Below, piece after piece: positions 21,800 to 33,507 of a stretch of 64,000 bases of DNA. Source of the DNA: Undaria pinnatifida. Taxonomy: Eukaryota; Sar; Phaeophyceae; Laminariales; Alariaceae. Positions within the stretch are counted from its first letter, which is position 1. The number at the start of each line of letters is the position of its first letter. A program made the position numbers and the translations under genes. The stretch spans positions 6,486,476 to 6,550,475 of the forward strand of contig JABAKD010000001.1 of assembly GCA_012845835.1 (NCBI GenBank). The letters are read 5' to 3'. The notes under the pieces are model-generated. The model worked only from the letters and a program-made list of their open reading frames with translations. It did no database searches and was not told the DNA's origin.

Positions 21800-22500
21800 C
21801 TCTTGTCCAAAATCAAGAGTTCGTGGTCACACAAAGGTGCTGGGGCCCTAGGAAGATCCGAAAAACCAAATGAAATCAAAATTCGTCCGGGAAATACTAC
21901 GATTTCCCGCCTAAAAACGCACGATACGAAGAAGGCGCACAAGTGAAATGATCCAATGTGCAAACTGATCCACATGACCGCGGGTATCCACTCAACTACG
22001 GCATAGAGTTCCCCCGTTCCCAAAAACTAACCAACTCGGGACTACAAACTAAAGCGGTTGGGCTGCCTGCACCGTACGAACCGCACGGTAATCGTGAGCA
22101 CAGACGAACGCGCTTGCTGTTTGGAGTGTTGCCAGAGTGACGACCCGCGGGCATGCAGTGAAAAAAGAGCAATCGAATCAAAAAAACCATACAAATATCA
22201 ATGATCGCCCCGTCTCCCCGGGTTATCTGACAGATTGCAGCGCAGCTACGACGCCCGTGCCTGGAAATTGCGGGGGGTCGTTCCCCATGAAGGGTATACA
22301 ACTCTTACAACTCCACAAAAATCAATGACGAATGTAACACGTTGTACTACTGCCTCGTAAAACCCCCCTGAAAAAAGACGATCGCTGCTCTCGTGATGAT
22401 GGTGACACTGTGTGCGTGCGGGTCGCGGGTCTCCGTGTGCCATCCTCCTGCTGTGGTTCTCCATGGCCGCGTCATCGCCTTAGCTCACTCGGCCCGCTCA
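21800..22500. other. No supportable gene
   Basis: Short frames on both strands without motifs. Confidence 0.4.
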
Positions 22501-22567
22501 TTCGCACTTGCTCTCGTTGACGCTCAATTCCAATCGGTTCCCCTTCTCCCCCGTCCCAAAAAACAAA

Positions 22568-22831
22568 ATGCTCCTCGCAGCTTGCGGTGATGATCTGCAA
22601 AACAAAAGTTCTCGTTCAGGGAGAATTCAATCCGTCTCTTCCCCGCCCGTCGACGCTCAGTTGCCCTCCTCCTCCGTCGTCGAATCCAGCCTCCTGCAGG
22701 CGCAGTTCACTCCACTCAAACCAAGACTGCGCCGTAGTGTGGCTCGTGGTGACGCCTGCCTCCGCGCACGAGCATCCCGATCAAGCATTGCTGCTCCGCC
22801 GCTGCTGCCTAAAAAGACGCGCGAGTCGTAG
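22568..22831 (+). CDS. Possible small protein or exon, 87 codons
   Basis: ATG (MLLAACGDDL...) to TAG. The composition is Ser/Pro/Arg-rich and the frame lies in a GC-rich patch, with a TAG|GTGACC donor-like sequence at the stop, so it could be an exon end. The frame is also open upstream of the ATG to 22508. There is no domain and no paralogue. Listed because it is the best frame in a 1.5-kb gap. Confidence 0.2.
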   Translation: MLLAACGDDLQNKSSRSGRIQSVSSPPVDAQLPSSSVVESSLLQAQFTPLKPRLRRSVARGDACLRARASRSSIAAPPLLPKKTRES

Positions 22832-22834
22832 GTG

Positions 22835-23320
22835 ACCATGCCTAACGCACCACGTACGACCCAACTCTACCGCCACGCCTAAGCCTCGCGGCCACACGCA
22901 GCAGCAAGAAGGCATCACTCCTTGGGGGTGAGTCCGACCTTACACCCGCCAGAACGACCCCCTCCGCTCGCTACAAGCCTGCTAGGGCACTCCTCGCAGC
23001 ATGCCTTAACGAGGCGGCAAGGGGAACGGAGGAGTCATATTTCCACCCATCTATATCCAGCACAACCAGTGTCCGTGCCGATTCTTGCTATAATATTAAC
23101 TGTTAAAAGGGAGTAGAGGGAGACGAGCTCTTCGGGCACCAACTACGAGACAAAGATTGACATTGAAAATAAAGAGTAGTGGTTTGAGTCGCTACGCAAT
23201 GATGCTGATTCTTCACCCTGGAGAGTTGGAGAGTGACGTTGTATTGGTGAAACAAATATATGAACCTCGAGCGGTGTGTATAACAATTGGTACGATATAT
23301 AAGCCATGCACCCTGCCCAA
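22835..23320. other. No supportable gene
   Basis: Contains one copy of the short dispersed repeat near 23050-23150 and otherwise nothing I can name. Confidence 0.4.
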
Positions 23321-23334
23321 AGTATGTATAACGG

Positions 23335-23630
23335 CCGGTCGCCCCGGTGGCGTATCAGGTTATCCTCGAGCCTGGTATAAGTCAGTTTCGTGAGTTCGAA
23401 TCCCCTCAAGTGCATACTCGTATAAATTCGTGGGGACTTTTCTTGTGCACAAATTGACCTGCGGAAAGCGCGAGTGCGTGAGTTCGCAACACTCGATGAA
23501 AATTCCACGGGCAGTGGAATTGCTGAACCCTATGCGCGATAAAAATTGATGGCAAGAACCGGGGGGGGGAAAGGGACAACACCTGTGACCACGGCTTGTC
23601 CAGAAGCTGGAAAGAAGAAATATTCGAAAA
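23335..23630 (+). mobile_element. SINE-like tRNA-related repeat, copy 4
   Basis: A box tggcgtatcagg at 23348 and B box gttcgaatcc at 23394. The body has 'cggaaagcgcgagtgcgtgagtt', 'caacactcgatgaaa', 'gaaccctatgcgcgat', a G run and 'cctgtgaccacggcttgtccagaagctgg'. It is more similar to copies 5 and 6 than to the 12-13 kb array (for example cgtgggcac/cgtggggac instead of cttcgtc). Confidence 0.6.
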
Positions 23631-23734
23631 AAAAACATGAATTAAAGATAATTTATCTTCTTTCTGATCCTAACCCCCCTGATTTTCGGGCTAGGTTGGG
23701 GTTTAGGCTTCTGATCAGCTTGGGACCCAGTACC

Positions 23735-24035
23735 AGGCCGCCCCAGTGGCGTATCAGATTATTCTCGATCCTGGTATAGGTCAGTTTCGTGAGTTCGAAT
23801 CCCCCCGAGTGCACACACACTAGTACAATTTCGTGGGCACTTTTTCTTGGGGAAGATTTGACTTGCGGAAAGCGCGAGAGGGTGAGTTATGAGCAGCCCT
23901 CGATGAAAAATCGACAAGCAGTGGGATTGCGGAAATCTATGCGCGATAGAAGTTGAAGGCAAGAACCGGGGGGAAGAAGGGACAACACATGTGACCACGG
24001 CTTGTCCAGAAGCTGGAAAGTAGATGTGCGTGAAA
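23735..24035 (+). mobile_element. SINE-like tRNA-related repeat, copy 5
   Basis: A box at 23747 and B box at 23793. It is a direct repeat of copy 4 at a distance of about 400 bp and the left arm of an inverted pair with copy 6. Confidence 0.6.
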
Positions 24036-24038
24036 AAA

Positions 24039-24068
24039 TATATACCTGGTATATATACCAGGTATATA
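24039..24068. repeat. 30-bp perfect palindrome
   Basis: tatatacctggtata followed by its complement tataccaggtatata. It sits between the two inverted SINE-like copies. Confidence 0.9.
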
Positions 24069-24142
24069 TAGGTAGGCTACTAGTAGTAGTATACTGAGTA
24101 CTGGTATTAAATAGGGATGCACGGCTTCTTCTTTTTATTTTG

Positions 24143-24450
24143 TTTTTCACACACATCTACTTTCCAGCTTCTGGACAAACCGTGGTCACAGGTAGGTAGG
24201 TGTCGACCCTCCCCCCCCCGGCTCTTGCCATCAATTTTTTTATCGCGCATAGGGTTCAGCTATCCCACTGCTCGTCGACTTTTCATCGAGTGTAACAGTT
24301 GCTAACTCACGCTCTCGCGTTTTCCGCAAGTCAATTTGTGCACAAGAAAAAGTCCCCGGGAAATTTTACGAGTATGCACTCGGGGGGACTTGAACTCACG
24401 AAACTGACCTATTATACCAGGCTCGAGGATAAATACGCCACCGGGGCGAC
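24143..24450 (-). mobile_element. SINE-like tRNA-related repeat, copy 6 (inverted)
   Basis: Reverse orientation of copy 5: the ccagcttctggacaaaccgt end comes first, then the C run, 'cgcatagggttc', 'aactcacgctctcgc' and the complements of the B box (24387-24396) and A box (around 24434-24445). With copy 5 it forms a long interrupted palindrome. Confidence 0.6.
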
Positions 24451-24459
24451 CGTATTCAT

Positions 24460-25690
24460 GCATAATATTGCTAAAAATGATTTACATTATCATGTGGCCA
24501 AAATATCCAAGCATGAAACAGACCATCCATGCCTCTTCTCTTTTTTCCTCGCAAAAGCTCAACCAAGGTGAAGCAAAATGAAGTTCCACCGGTTCGGATA
24601 CCAAAGAGCAAATAACCCTGAAAGCCAAACACGCACTTCAAACGAACACAGCAAGGGCAAAAGGGAAGAACCGATACATTTTAAAATCTGAAATAAGACA
24701 GGGTACGTACGACAACGTCGCAGAAAGAGCACAGCGCTCACGCCAGAATATAGCACATACCCTGGACCATGGTATTGATGTCATATGAACACATATTGAT
24801 ATACCAGTTTATCAGAATATGTTCGAAGAGAGATTACTCTATTGCACGCACAAATCACCACGCAATGGGAGAGACAGAGAAGAGCGGAGAACACGGAAAG
24901 AAGAAAATGGAATAAAGGAATGCCACGAACAAAACGGAACAGTACTCAAGGTAGCAGTATCACAAGTTTCCGTCTGTCTGTACAGTGTGAGTTCTTCACA
25001 GCAGTAAACCGATAATTCCACCCATATGGCATCTGTATCCCGCACTACCTGTATCCGTGTTGATGTCTCATAGTAAAACGAGCTCTGTGGGCACAATCTG
25101 CGAGACAGAGATACACATTGCAAATACAGCGAGGCAGTTTGCAGTTGCCTATACAACGCCAACCACAACGAGCACTCGCGCAAAAAAACACAAAAGCTGC
25201 AGGCCACCACACCAGACTATTTGCAGAAAAGAAGAAAAGAACCGATGAACAAGAAAAAAATAGAGAAAGAAAAAGAAAAAGAAAACAATTGAAAAGAAAT
25301 GCTGTACTCGTACGCCTCGTATTTAGGCAGAATCATTCAACAGTTAACCAGAATCGTTCTCGATTTCGAGAGAAGAGGCCTTAACTACAACGCCGGCTTG
25401 CAAATTTATTTTTTGCACCACCACTACCGTCTGATTCGTCGAGGCTGGCCGTTCGGCCGCCTGGTGGCTGTTGTTGGCTGTTGGGAACCGTGCCAGCACG
25501 AGTCACTTGGCGGATCCGCGCGACCGCTTCCACCCACCTCAAAGATTGAAACGATTTAGAGTTAGGGTTGCTGGTAGGGTCGGGTTCAGGGCTGGGGACG
25601 GCTTGGGCCTGGGGCGACGTGCAGGATAAAAATGGACCAATAATAATAGGCGATGCGCGCATATTTGTGAACATGGTTTTCGTATAATAT
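24460..25690. other. No supportable gene
   Basis: Lys/Arg-rich frames around 25118-25384 come from A-rich sequence. A short dispersed-repeat copy lies at 25040-25115. Confidence 0.4.
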
Positions 25691-26129
25691 AGTAAAGCAC
25701 ACGTAGGGGTCCCCCGATGGCGGAAGATTGCTTCTACAGGGGTAGCCCTTCTTGGCCTAAACTATCTTCTGAATGAATGCAGGGAGGGAGGGAGGGAGGG
25801 GTTATGTTAATCCGGAAAGGTCGAAAACACGTTCTTGGTTTTGAAACGCAGTATTTTTTCGTATACATACCTAGGCCATGGGACTGCTCACCAAGTTTCA
25901 CTTTCATTTTTCCGCAAAAACAGTTATTTGGCTCCGACACAGAGAGCTCTTCGAGTGAGGAGCTTCAGGGAAGACAATGACGCGCCCCTGTCGCGTACCG
26001 TGTGCCTGCTGGGGATTAGCCATGATGTGCGATCAGGCTCTTAGTCTAGAGACTTGGTGGATCCTGCCCGGGGGTAAGATAGTTTCCAAGGACACATACA
26101 TGCCAATACACGGTAGAGGTCCTTGGACA

Positions 26130-26450
26130 CATGCACATTTTTTGGCTGAATCGTTTCTGCATGACGGGGCTCCTTAACCCAAATCCGTCGCAATTTCAAC
26201 AATAAATATATTTGGTGGTAAACTTCAATATGTACCGTATGTAGAGCATGGGATTGGTTATCGGGTGGCGATTATTATTTTCCTCCAACCTGTTTGGGGA
26301 GAGGTGCATAGATCCCGATGAAGGGAGCCTCATAAACCAAGTGGTACATCACCTCTTCTTCCGTGGCATGTGTCCAAGGGTCAAACCCAGAGGGCTCAAG
26401 TCCTGGCGGGCTCACGTCGGCGTGGGCTCATGATGCCAAGCGGCAGCAGG
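26130..26450 (+). repeat. Dispersed repeat, pairs with 27865-28265
   Basis: Shared order: ttttggc/ttttggtcgaa, 'gcggggctcct(t/.)aa(a)cc', '(t/g)tcg(c/c)(a/g)a(t/.)t', 'catgggattggttatcgggt/cattcgattgatgatcgggt', and 'ggctcaagtcctggcgggctcacgtcggcg' against 'ggttcaggtcccggtaggatcaggtcggtg'. Diverged but collinear. A third fragment of the family is near 55780-55840. Confidence 0.5.
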
Positions 26451-26459
26451 AGCGGTGGT

Positions 26460-27770
26460 AACGTTGATCTGCAAAACTCTCTTACAGACTCGCGTCCACA
26501 ATTATTCCCACATCCGTAATAGTATTTATAATGGCGACGATCGCTTGCCCATGGCGGGAAAGTGCGAAAAGGTCGACACGACCGTCCGTAAGCGGTGGCT
26601 CTGCTTTTTTGCGGGGGCACTGGCGCCGCCAACTGAAGGACGACTACGAAGAAGAGTGATGTTGGCGACGGTGTGCGGTGGGGATAGCTGGGAGCAAAGG
26701 TCGAACGCTATTTATAGGCTGTGTGTATGTAAATAAAATGCTGCGCATTCTTAAGGCCGCGGGGGATCGCACATAAATATTTCGAGTAGGAGCTCGTATG
26801 GAGGCATTTCGCATACACATAAAGCCACTTGAAAATAGACTATGGCATCTGCAAACAAGATCCTTACTTGGAAATTTTAGAAAAAATGCAGCAAATACCC
26901 ACTAATCCAAAGCTTTCAGGTGCTTTTAGCCCTGGTTTGGACTCCATAGCTAACTATTAATACCCCTTTTTCGAGCGTCCCTCTCCTTTTCTCGAAAGAC
27001 CTACCCCAGACAACAAAGAAAGAGAGTTATACTATTCGTCTGGTGAGCAGCAAGCTTTTGGTGAAAACCGTTTTCTTCATCGGTGATGTACCCATTGTAT
27101 CAGGCTCCCGCGCGTGAACTGAAGAATTTCAGCGATTTCGGTAGCTACTGGTGTTGCTGGCTCGCCAGTTCGAACCCACGAAAACATCTCGTGAGTCGCT
27201 TCTGGCTGCCTACGACTGCTGGCTGGCGGACCTGATGTCGTCATACACCCCCCCAGGAGCCTCCCTCATTCTCGCGGGCCGTGGTTGCTTGTGGGGAGTT
27301 GTAGCTGCCCGCTAGTGAAGTGCATACTTTCTGCTGGGGGTCGTCTTTTGTCTCGTTTCGTGTACCCAAAATTCCGACCACTCACTGCAGTGCCTCAAAG
27401 TCGAGGTGTGGACCTCTGCTGAGAACAAGAGGGACGCCGATTTGACGAGACTCGGAGCATCTGTGGATTAAGCCCTTTTTTCATAGGTTTCCGGGTCTGT
27501 GTTCCACGAACCAGCCAAAGCTCTAAACGCAGCGTGTTAACCTAGCCACGTGCTTTACTGTTCCGGATAAAACATCTAGATATTAGAGTTACCGGAAAAC
27601 CGGGGACCAGGGGACGCTTGGGTCCCCCCGTGGCCTTAAAATATATTATTGCTTTAGTTTGAATTGGTTGTTCGTTGTTTGCAAGTTTGGTGGACACCTT
27701 CGATGTCGCTGCTTTTGGCCGGCATGGGGTCAAGGTGTTCGGTAGCCCCGGTCGGCGGCTAATCACATTG
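26460..27770. other. No supportable gene
   Basis: No frame longer than about 95 codons and no repeat ends recognised. Confidence 0.4.
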
Positions 27771-27775
27771 GCGGG

Positions 27776-27840
27776 GTCAGTCAGTCAGTCAGTCAGTTAG
27801 TTAGTTAGGTAGTTAATTAGTTAGTTAGATAGTTGGTTAG
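27776..27840 (+). repeat. GTCA/GTTA tetranucleotide repeat
   Basis: (gtca)n shading into (gtta)n with a few variants. Confidence 0.85.
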
Positions 27841-27864
27841 TAGGGGTGCGTGCTGCCATAGAGG

Positions 27865-28265
27865 CAGCACTTTTGGTCGAAAAAATATTCTGCGTTGCGG
27901 GGCTCCTAAACCAAAAATCTTCGCGATATCATCTTGTGTCTTGCAAGACCGGATTGTTTTGTATACATACTTGAGCCATTCGATTGATGATCGGGTTGCA
28001 ATTGTTTTCTAACATGCTGATCAAAGTCAGTTTGTGAGTAGTGTGAGTAGTGTGAGTAGCGTGAGTAGTGTGAATATTTTGGTTGTGTGTGGTTGTGTGT
28101 GGTTGTGTGTGAGTACGGAGCTCCTCAAGTGAGGATAGGCCACTTGGAAAATATTTGGGGCGCCTATATAGCAGAATATTTCTTTGGAGGGTTCAGGTCC
28201 CGGTAGGATCAGGTCGGTGTAAGATCGGGGTTTCAAGTGGAAGCAGGGGGGGGGGGGGTGCAACG
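27865..28265 (+). repeat. Dispersed repeat, pairs with 26130-26450
   Basis: See partner copy. This copy is expanded by internal (gtgtgagta)n and (gtgtgtggtt)n arrays at 28035-28115. Confidence 0.5.
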
Positions 28266-28279
28266 TATCATTTGCACAC

Positions 28280-28960
28280 CCAGCCTGCAAGAAGGTCTGC
28301 TCGGGACCAGGCGAAAGGCCGAAGAACTGGCAATGTTGCCGTCTGATTGCTCGCTTCTACTGCGTGTAAGCACATGGCGGTATAATCCCAAGCAACTTGT
28401 CGCACTACGCAGAAAATAACCGTTGCGGTTCTAGGCTAAACGGGAGCTGAGTATAAAGTGTTTCGAGCCACCGAGGGATCCATGTGACACTCCCAGCTGG
28501 TGCTTGGATTTGTTACCGTGCGGTCAACCCCTGCATCAACTAGGGCGAACAATTAGTATATCGGGGGGTCTTCGAAGCAGCAGAGTGGTTCATGGCTAGG
28601 TGGCACGACGACGAGGCGAAAAAGAGCAGGCAGCGCCACGCATATTCCATCCGTGGCGTTGGCGGGAAAGGGATAGGGGAAGATGCAGCACGACGTAGTG
28701 GCAAAAAATGGATGGGAGGGAGGAGGTGTGCCGAGCTGTAGGTGTAGCCAACCTATGCCAATGCTGCGGTGTACTGGTGCTCCAAACTACCTCGGATGGT
28801 TGTATTTGGGTTCGATGTAGCGGTGATTGCATGCATGCTGTTTGTGGTCTTTTTTTATATTCTTCCGTGATTTATTATTACTGATTACTAGTGTCTGTCT
28901 GTCTCCCCCTCGGCGGAGTGCGCTAGCGACACTACAACAACGCCCAACGTGTAACACTTC
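28280..28960. other. No supportable gene
   Basis: Short frames only. Confidence 0.4.
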
Positions 28961-28974
28961 AGTAGCCTTTCCCA

Positions 28975-29350
28975 CGGTAGCACTGCCGCCTACTACAATA
29001 GAGCACTCCTATGCGTGGCACTGCTGCCATGACGCTGCAATGAAGGCTCAAGGCGGTGCCATGGGACCTCCTACGGCAGTCATTGGACATTTTCACGGCA
29101 TCGCCATTATCATATTGTGTTCATGGCATGCCATTCTACGGCATACGGTACTGTAGTGCCGTCCGTGCCACGAAAAGCCGTGGCAATGTACGGAAAACCC
29201 ATGGGGATGGCGCTGCTATATGGCATCCCCATGGAAGTCCTGAAAGGTTCACGACAGACCATATACACCCATCCATGGACATGTTGAAATTCATAGGCTC
29301 CCACGGCATCGCCATGGCGGTGCCTTGGCACTAGTTGGTAATAGCCATGG
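28975..29350. repeat. CCATGG/GCCATG-rich repeat, related to 41110-41345 and 41600-41660
   Basis: Dense in gccatgg, catggca and ccatggc words, many of them palindromic, ending in catcgccatggcggtgcc. The 41.6 kb copy has cattgccaaggcggtgcc. It looks like a family of self-complementary (MITE-like) sequence, but I could not define its ends. Confidence 0.45.
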
Positions 29351-30340
29351 ATAATAATCGCGGTACCATGGACGCACCTTGTTATGACTTACTTGATATA
29401 GTACTATGCCCAAACGTCACCGTCAACGATACGACATTTGTATTACGGTACATTATTCGGCACCAGCCAGGGATCTCTTATTTCTGGGTAGGCTGGAATT
29501 ATTATGTACCTGGTAAGGCAGGATGCGTCCTAGACTGTTTTCAGTACAATAGAGACCATGTTATTTTCGTCCAACCCCCGACCTCGAAACCCTAAACTTC
29601 CAAAAATTCTTGAGCGCTGTCGCGTACTGTCCGCAACGTAATGCCAATGGGTGGAAACGTCAGTTTAAGGTGAAGAACACACACCGTGCAGTGGTATGTA
29701 TACTGTCACGCAATATCGTATACCCCCCCGGACGCACTTCCTGTTCACATATTAATCCTTAGTAATAGGTGGATTCCTCGACAACGGGCAAAGTCCGTGC
29801 AAACGCCGAGCGATGCGTCAATGGAAAGGTCTCGTCAATCTCGTTGTCTCTCGTGGTGTGCGCTCCCCTGGTGTAGACACCATCGGGCCGGAAACTGTAT
29901 CCCTTCCCGGACCCAGACAGAGAGCCATCAAAACGATCAAGTATAGTATAGGACGCCCAGGACACCATGCAAGAAACGAGCGAAATGGAAAGGCAGGCTG
30001 CCATTCACAGGACTATAAGAAAGACCGGTGTTTAATAAATACTTCTCCAAATAATAAATGCAGCCTGGACCGGTCATTAATTGTATCATCAGGTGTCCTG
30101 CTCTGTATCAAAAGTGCGGTCTTCTTATTCGCCGACGAATGCGTATCAGAAAGTAGTGCGAGGCTACGGCAGTACGAGTAGGCTGGTAGTGTCATGCTGC
30201 ACCCGTGCCGTTCGACCCCATACAGTAACAACAGCCATTAGCTGAGACACCCCCCCTCCAACCAAGCATTTTTTAGTTTATTTATTGCTCGTCCTGTCTA
30301 CTATCGTCGCACTTTTTCTTTCTCCTTCTTCTCCTTCTCT
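29351..30340. other. No firm gene; two weak exon candidates
   Basis: A plus frame (29335-29595, 86 codons) and a minus frame (29759-30004, with RFDGSLSGSGKGYSFRPDGV) have reasonable composition. The minus frame lies downstream of, and on the same strand as, the 33.5-31.7 kb gene and could be a later exon, but I see no acceptor that makes the case. Confidence 0.2.
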
Positions 30341-30349
30341 CCACGTAGC

Positions 30350-30850
30350 TGAGACGCGGGGTCACTAGGCGGGCTCTTCTCCCCCTTCCCCATTACGGTG
30401 CGCGCCTTCACTTTGATGGCGAGAATAATTCAGAACCTTCCCCCCTCGTCGACTTGCGTCGAATTGTGCTTACCCTCGGTATAAAGGGCTCTCGGCAGCT
30501 GGCGGTGTCTCTGGAAAACCAAAAAAATATCCAAACCGAGATTTTAACCCCTGACTCCAAACCTAGTAGGGTTCGAATTGAACCACTGAACACCCGGGGC
30601 GACCGGCCGCAGCTGTGTTGTTTAGTTTGTTTTTGCTCATTCCATGTAATATCTTCGTGTTCCATATATTTCTCCTTCCCCAGACGTAACTCAGATCCAG
30701 GGCAGGCTCTTCGCCCCCTTCCCCCACCACGGCACGTGCCTTCGTTTTTATCGCGATGGGACTTCAACATTTTCTTCCCTCGCCGGCTTGCGTTGAATTG
30801 CGCCTACCCACGCTGTAAGGCGCTCCCAACAGTTGGAATATTGTTTTTTT
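30350..30850 (+). repeat. Two tandem copies of a ~330-bp dispersed repeat
   Basis: Copies at about 30350-30500 and 30690-30850, both related to 11640-11830. Between them 'agggttcgaattgaacc' (B-box-like) and 'cccggggcgaccgg' resemble parts of the 820-bp array unit at 11.9 kb, so these belong to the same wider family. Confidence 0.55.
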
Positions 30851-30869
30851 TCAAATAGCTATAAAGTTT

Positions 30870-31295
30870 GGCCCACGTGAACTTCGAACCCCAAAACCAG
30901 CTATGCTGATCAGTCCGTAGACTAAATAAAATCATTTGAGGGTAACCTGGTAACCATTACGTAGACCACTGGGGCGACCGGTCAGTGGTAGATGCAGAGA
31001 TCTTCATTTTTTGCCGTCATTTAACCCCTCTGAAGTATTCCCTCAAGAGATACAAAGAGACACTGCACCGTGTGCGTAACCTGCAGTAACATATGACTAC
31101 AGAGTACGTATACTATTCAGGCATGCCACAATAAGAAACCGATATACCGATCCCATTCAGGCTACTGTAGTTTCTTGGTTGGGGGACGGTGCGTTCTACA
31201 CGAACTGAACTCCAGTGCAACAGGTCTCCCGGATTTCTTATGTACCAGGTATGAACGAGCATTCCTGTGAATGTGCATCAGCCTTCTTTTCCTTG
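30870..31295. other. No supportable gene
   Basis: One more 'cactggggcgaccgg' fragment of the same repeat family at about 30967; otherwise nothing. Confidence 0.4.
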
Positions 31296-31299
31296 TTGC

Positions 31300-31465
31300 A
31301 GATATGGTCCAGTATATGCCAGCCGGAAATACCGGCACTATATAGGCAACCGGCACTACTCCGCATAATGTTACTACTTGCCGTTCCTGTTTGTGCTCTG
31401 CGATTTCACGGGCACTATAACGGGACACCGGCACTACTCAACCGGCACCATAGAGAACTAGAGCT
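31300..31465 (+). repeat. ACCGGCAC-rich dispersed repeat, pairs with 16965-17110
   Basis: Contains accggcac or close variants at least four times. The order of blocks matches the 17 kb copy. Confidence 0.55.
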
Positions 31466-31682
31466 GCACCTCCTTCTCACTGGCACGTGATTGTCTACGT
31501 ACTACGTATCAGGTGGTGCATTAGTGCGGTGTTGTCATCGTACACAGGTGAACAGCAAGAACAACCTCAACAACGGCGAGGTCCGCTAAGCAATCTATTT
31601 ACAGCAACTAGCTACTGTAGCTCACTGGCGTGCATACCATTCCAAGTGCGGCAGGCAGTGAAAGCATGCTGAAGTATCTCAC

Positions 31683-31908
31683 CGTGGGTGCTGTCGTCGT
31701 GGTTCGCGACCGCCTCGTGCTTTTCCTTGGACAAGGAATCTTGGCCCATCGTGTAGCTCCACTGCATTGCAGCAACATCGGTCAACGAGGACAGCTTTCC
31801 CATCCCCACAAAGACACGGCGGTCCACCGTGTCATCTTGGGGCACTGCAGCCGCTCCCAAGCCCTTTCCCTCCGCCTCTTCCGCCCCTCCGGCACCGATG
31901 ATGTCCGG
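31683..31908 (-). CDS. Probable second exon of the plastid-targeted gene
   Basis: On the minus strand a pyrimidine-rich tract with a ctaac branch-like sequence leads to an AAG acceptor. The exon then reads PDIIGAGGAEEAEGKGLG, later DRRVFVGMGKLSSLTDV and HEAVANHDDSTH, before a GTGAGA donor. The composition is clearly protein-like. Its start phase (0) fits the phase-0 donor at 33241, 1.3 kb upstream on the same strand. It ends with one leftover base, so a further exon is required; none was identified. The mature part of the protein is not recognised. Confidence 0.45.
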
Positions 31909-31984
31909 CTTGATGCAGAACAACAGGTCAGAAGCAGCAGCGACACCACAGGCGTGGTTAGTTAGTGGTTCGCATGGGGACGAT

Positions 31985-32680
31985 AGTCGATTTCGATCCG
32001 ATATGGTCCTAAACAGTCGATAGCCGATACATAATCCGATGTTTAAAACCCGATATAGTCTAATCTTTTTATTTTTCCAATAAGAAACACAATATTTGAC
32101 ACCGATATTCGATAAACGAACGAATACTTCAATAGAATGCTAATAATGCTTGTCAGATCGGACCGGATCGGCAAAATCCACTTCTGGTAATCGTTTGAAT
32201 ACAATAAATAAAAGGTGAATAAGTCTGAAATATGGAAATCCAGGCCATGGTACTGCCGGAAGAGCACGCAACTTTTCCCGGCTGAGACCATACGCCCTAA
32301 AGTTCACCATGGACCCTCTTGACCAGGGGGAATGAGGCTTTAAAACGGCACCCCTACCCGCTAGAAGCATGGCGTTTTCGGATATCAGGACATTTTGATT
32401 TCCGATTCGATCACCGATGCGATATCCGATGTATCAGAATTTCTGATACGATATTATACATACACTACCCATCTATTAGTGGTGTGGGGTAGGGGTCGTC
32501 AGAAAGAAGAAATAGGCGATGATGAGATAGATGACGATGAAGCTGTTTGGCATGATGACCTCAATGCACAACCATTTACTGTACTCATGGATACCGCACT
32601 GCAACATGAACACTAGTCTACACTGCAGGAATGAAGGCCGATCCGTTTCACCTTCCCTACAATTGTGATACTACTATAGT
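31985..32680. other. Intron or intergenic, rich in CGATA words
   Basis: Blocks of gat(a)ccgatat and cgatatccgatg occur at 31990-32060 and 32390-32450, the latter with the near-perfect palindrome gtatcagaatttctgatac. This could be an unclassified small element. If the 33.5-31.7 kb gene model is right, it lies in the intron between the two exons. Confidence 0.35.
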
Positions 32681-33240
32681 CTAGACTATATTAATACGAG
32701 CCAGAATACGATAGCGCCCCCGTTACACCTATCATCGCACACGGAGCACGGGGCAAGCCTAACGCGTCTAGGCACAAAAACCGGCGCTGGACTAAACGGC
32801 AGAAAACATGCTCCTCCCCGACCCCGGCAAGGCGAGGCAAGACGAGCTATGCTGGATGTCAAGCTTCTTCGACGTACGTAGCTATTGAAAGACACCTTGT
32901 TTCCTTACAGTGCTCCTGTGAACACAGAAGAAGTACGGAGGAGTACGTAATCAGGACAGAACGAACCATGGATAATAAATAAGCCGCAAGAAGCAAGTAG
33001 TAATTCCTGCACTGCTGTACTATTAAAATATACCAGGTATATCTTACCACGTACAATTTTCCGCCCACGCTCCGGGGACAGCGTACTTGGAATTATAATC
33101 GGTATTTTTTCAATAGGAAAGGGGCGATACAGTACGTCCGATTTGGTTCGTAGGCCCACTTTTTTTGACATTTTTGTAGCAGCTGGATTACGGTTGTTTT
33201 GCTTTGGTTGGGCGCAATGCGCTTGGCGGAAGGCTCGTAC

Positions 33241-33507
33241 CTCCAGTCCTTTGAACGCTTGGAGAGGGTACACCCAAGCCGGACGCTTCTTGGTTGCTGC
33301 ATCATTGTTGTTGTCGCCGATTCGCGAAGGCGCACCACCAGCCCCCAACCGCTGGCTTGCAGCTCCCGTAGGCGCGCCTAACCCGACGGGGTCTTGCCTC
33401 GTCCACGCTGACCCCGCCGAGGCGACCTGGGGCGCCCCAACGACGAACGCATCGCTCACGGCCGGGCACAAAGCGAGGAGGACCGTCGAAGCCAGCAAAC
33501 GTGTCAT
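33241..33507 (-). CDS. First exon of a plastid-targeted protein
   Basis: Exactly 89 codons from ATG to a GTACGA donor (phase 0). MTRLLASTVLLALCPAVSDA is a good signal peptide: a basic residue, a hydrophobic core and a small residue at the end. It is followed directly by Phe (SDA|FVV), then a Gly/Ala/Ser/Arg-rich transit-like stretch. This bipartite design with Phe at +1 is the ASAFAP-type signal that directs proteins into complex plastids of stramenopiles (established knowledge). A paralogous exon with the same donor phase lies at 9667-9957. The most likely continuation is the exon at 31683-31908. The function of the mature protein is unknown. The first exon is GC-rich compared with its surroundings. 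Confidence 0.6.

Noticed and set aside
28975-29331. Protein-coding frames in the CCATGG-rich block
   Set aside because: The many ATG codons come from the ccatgg words themselves; both strands are equally open.
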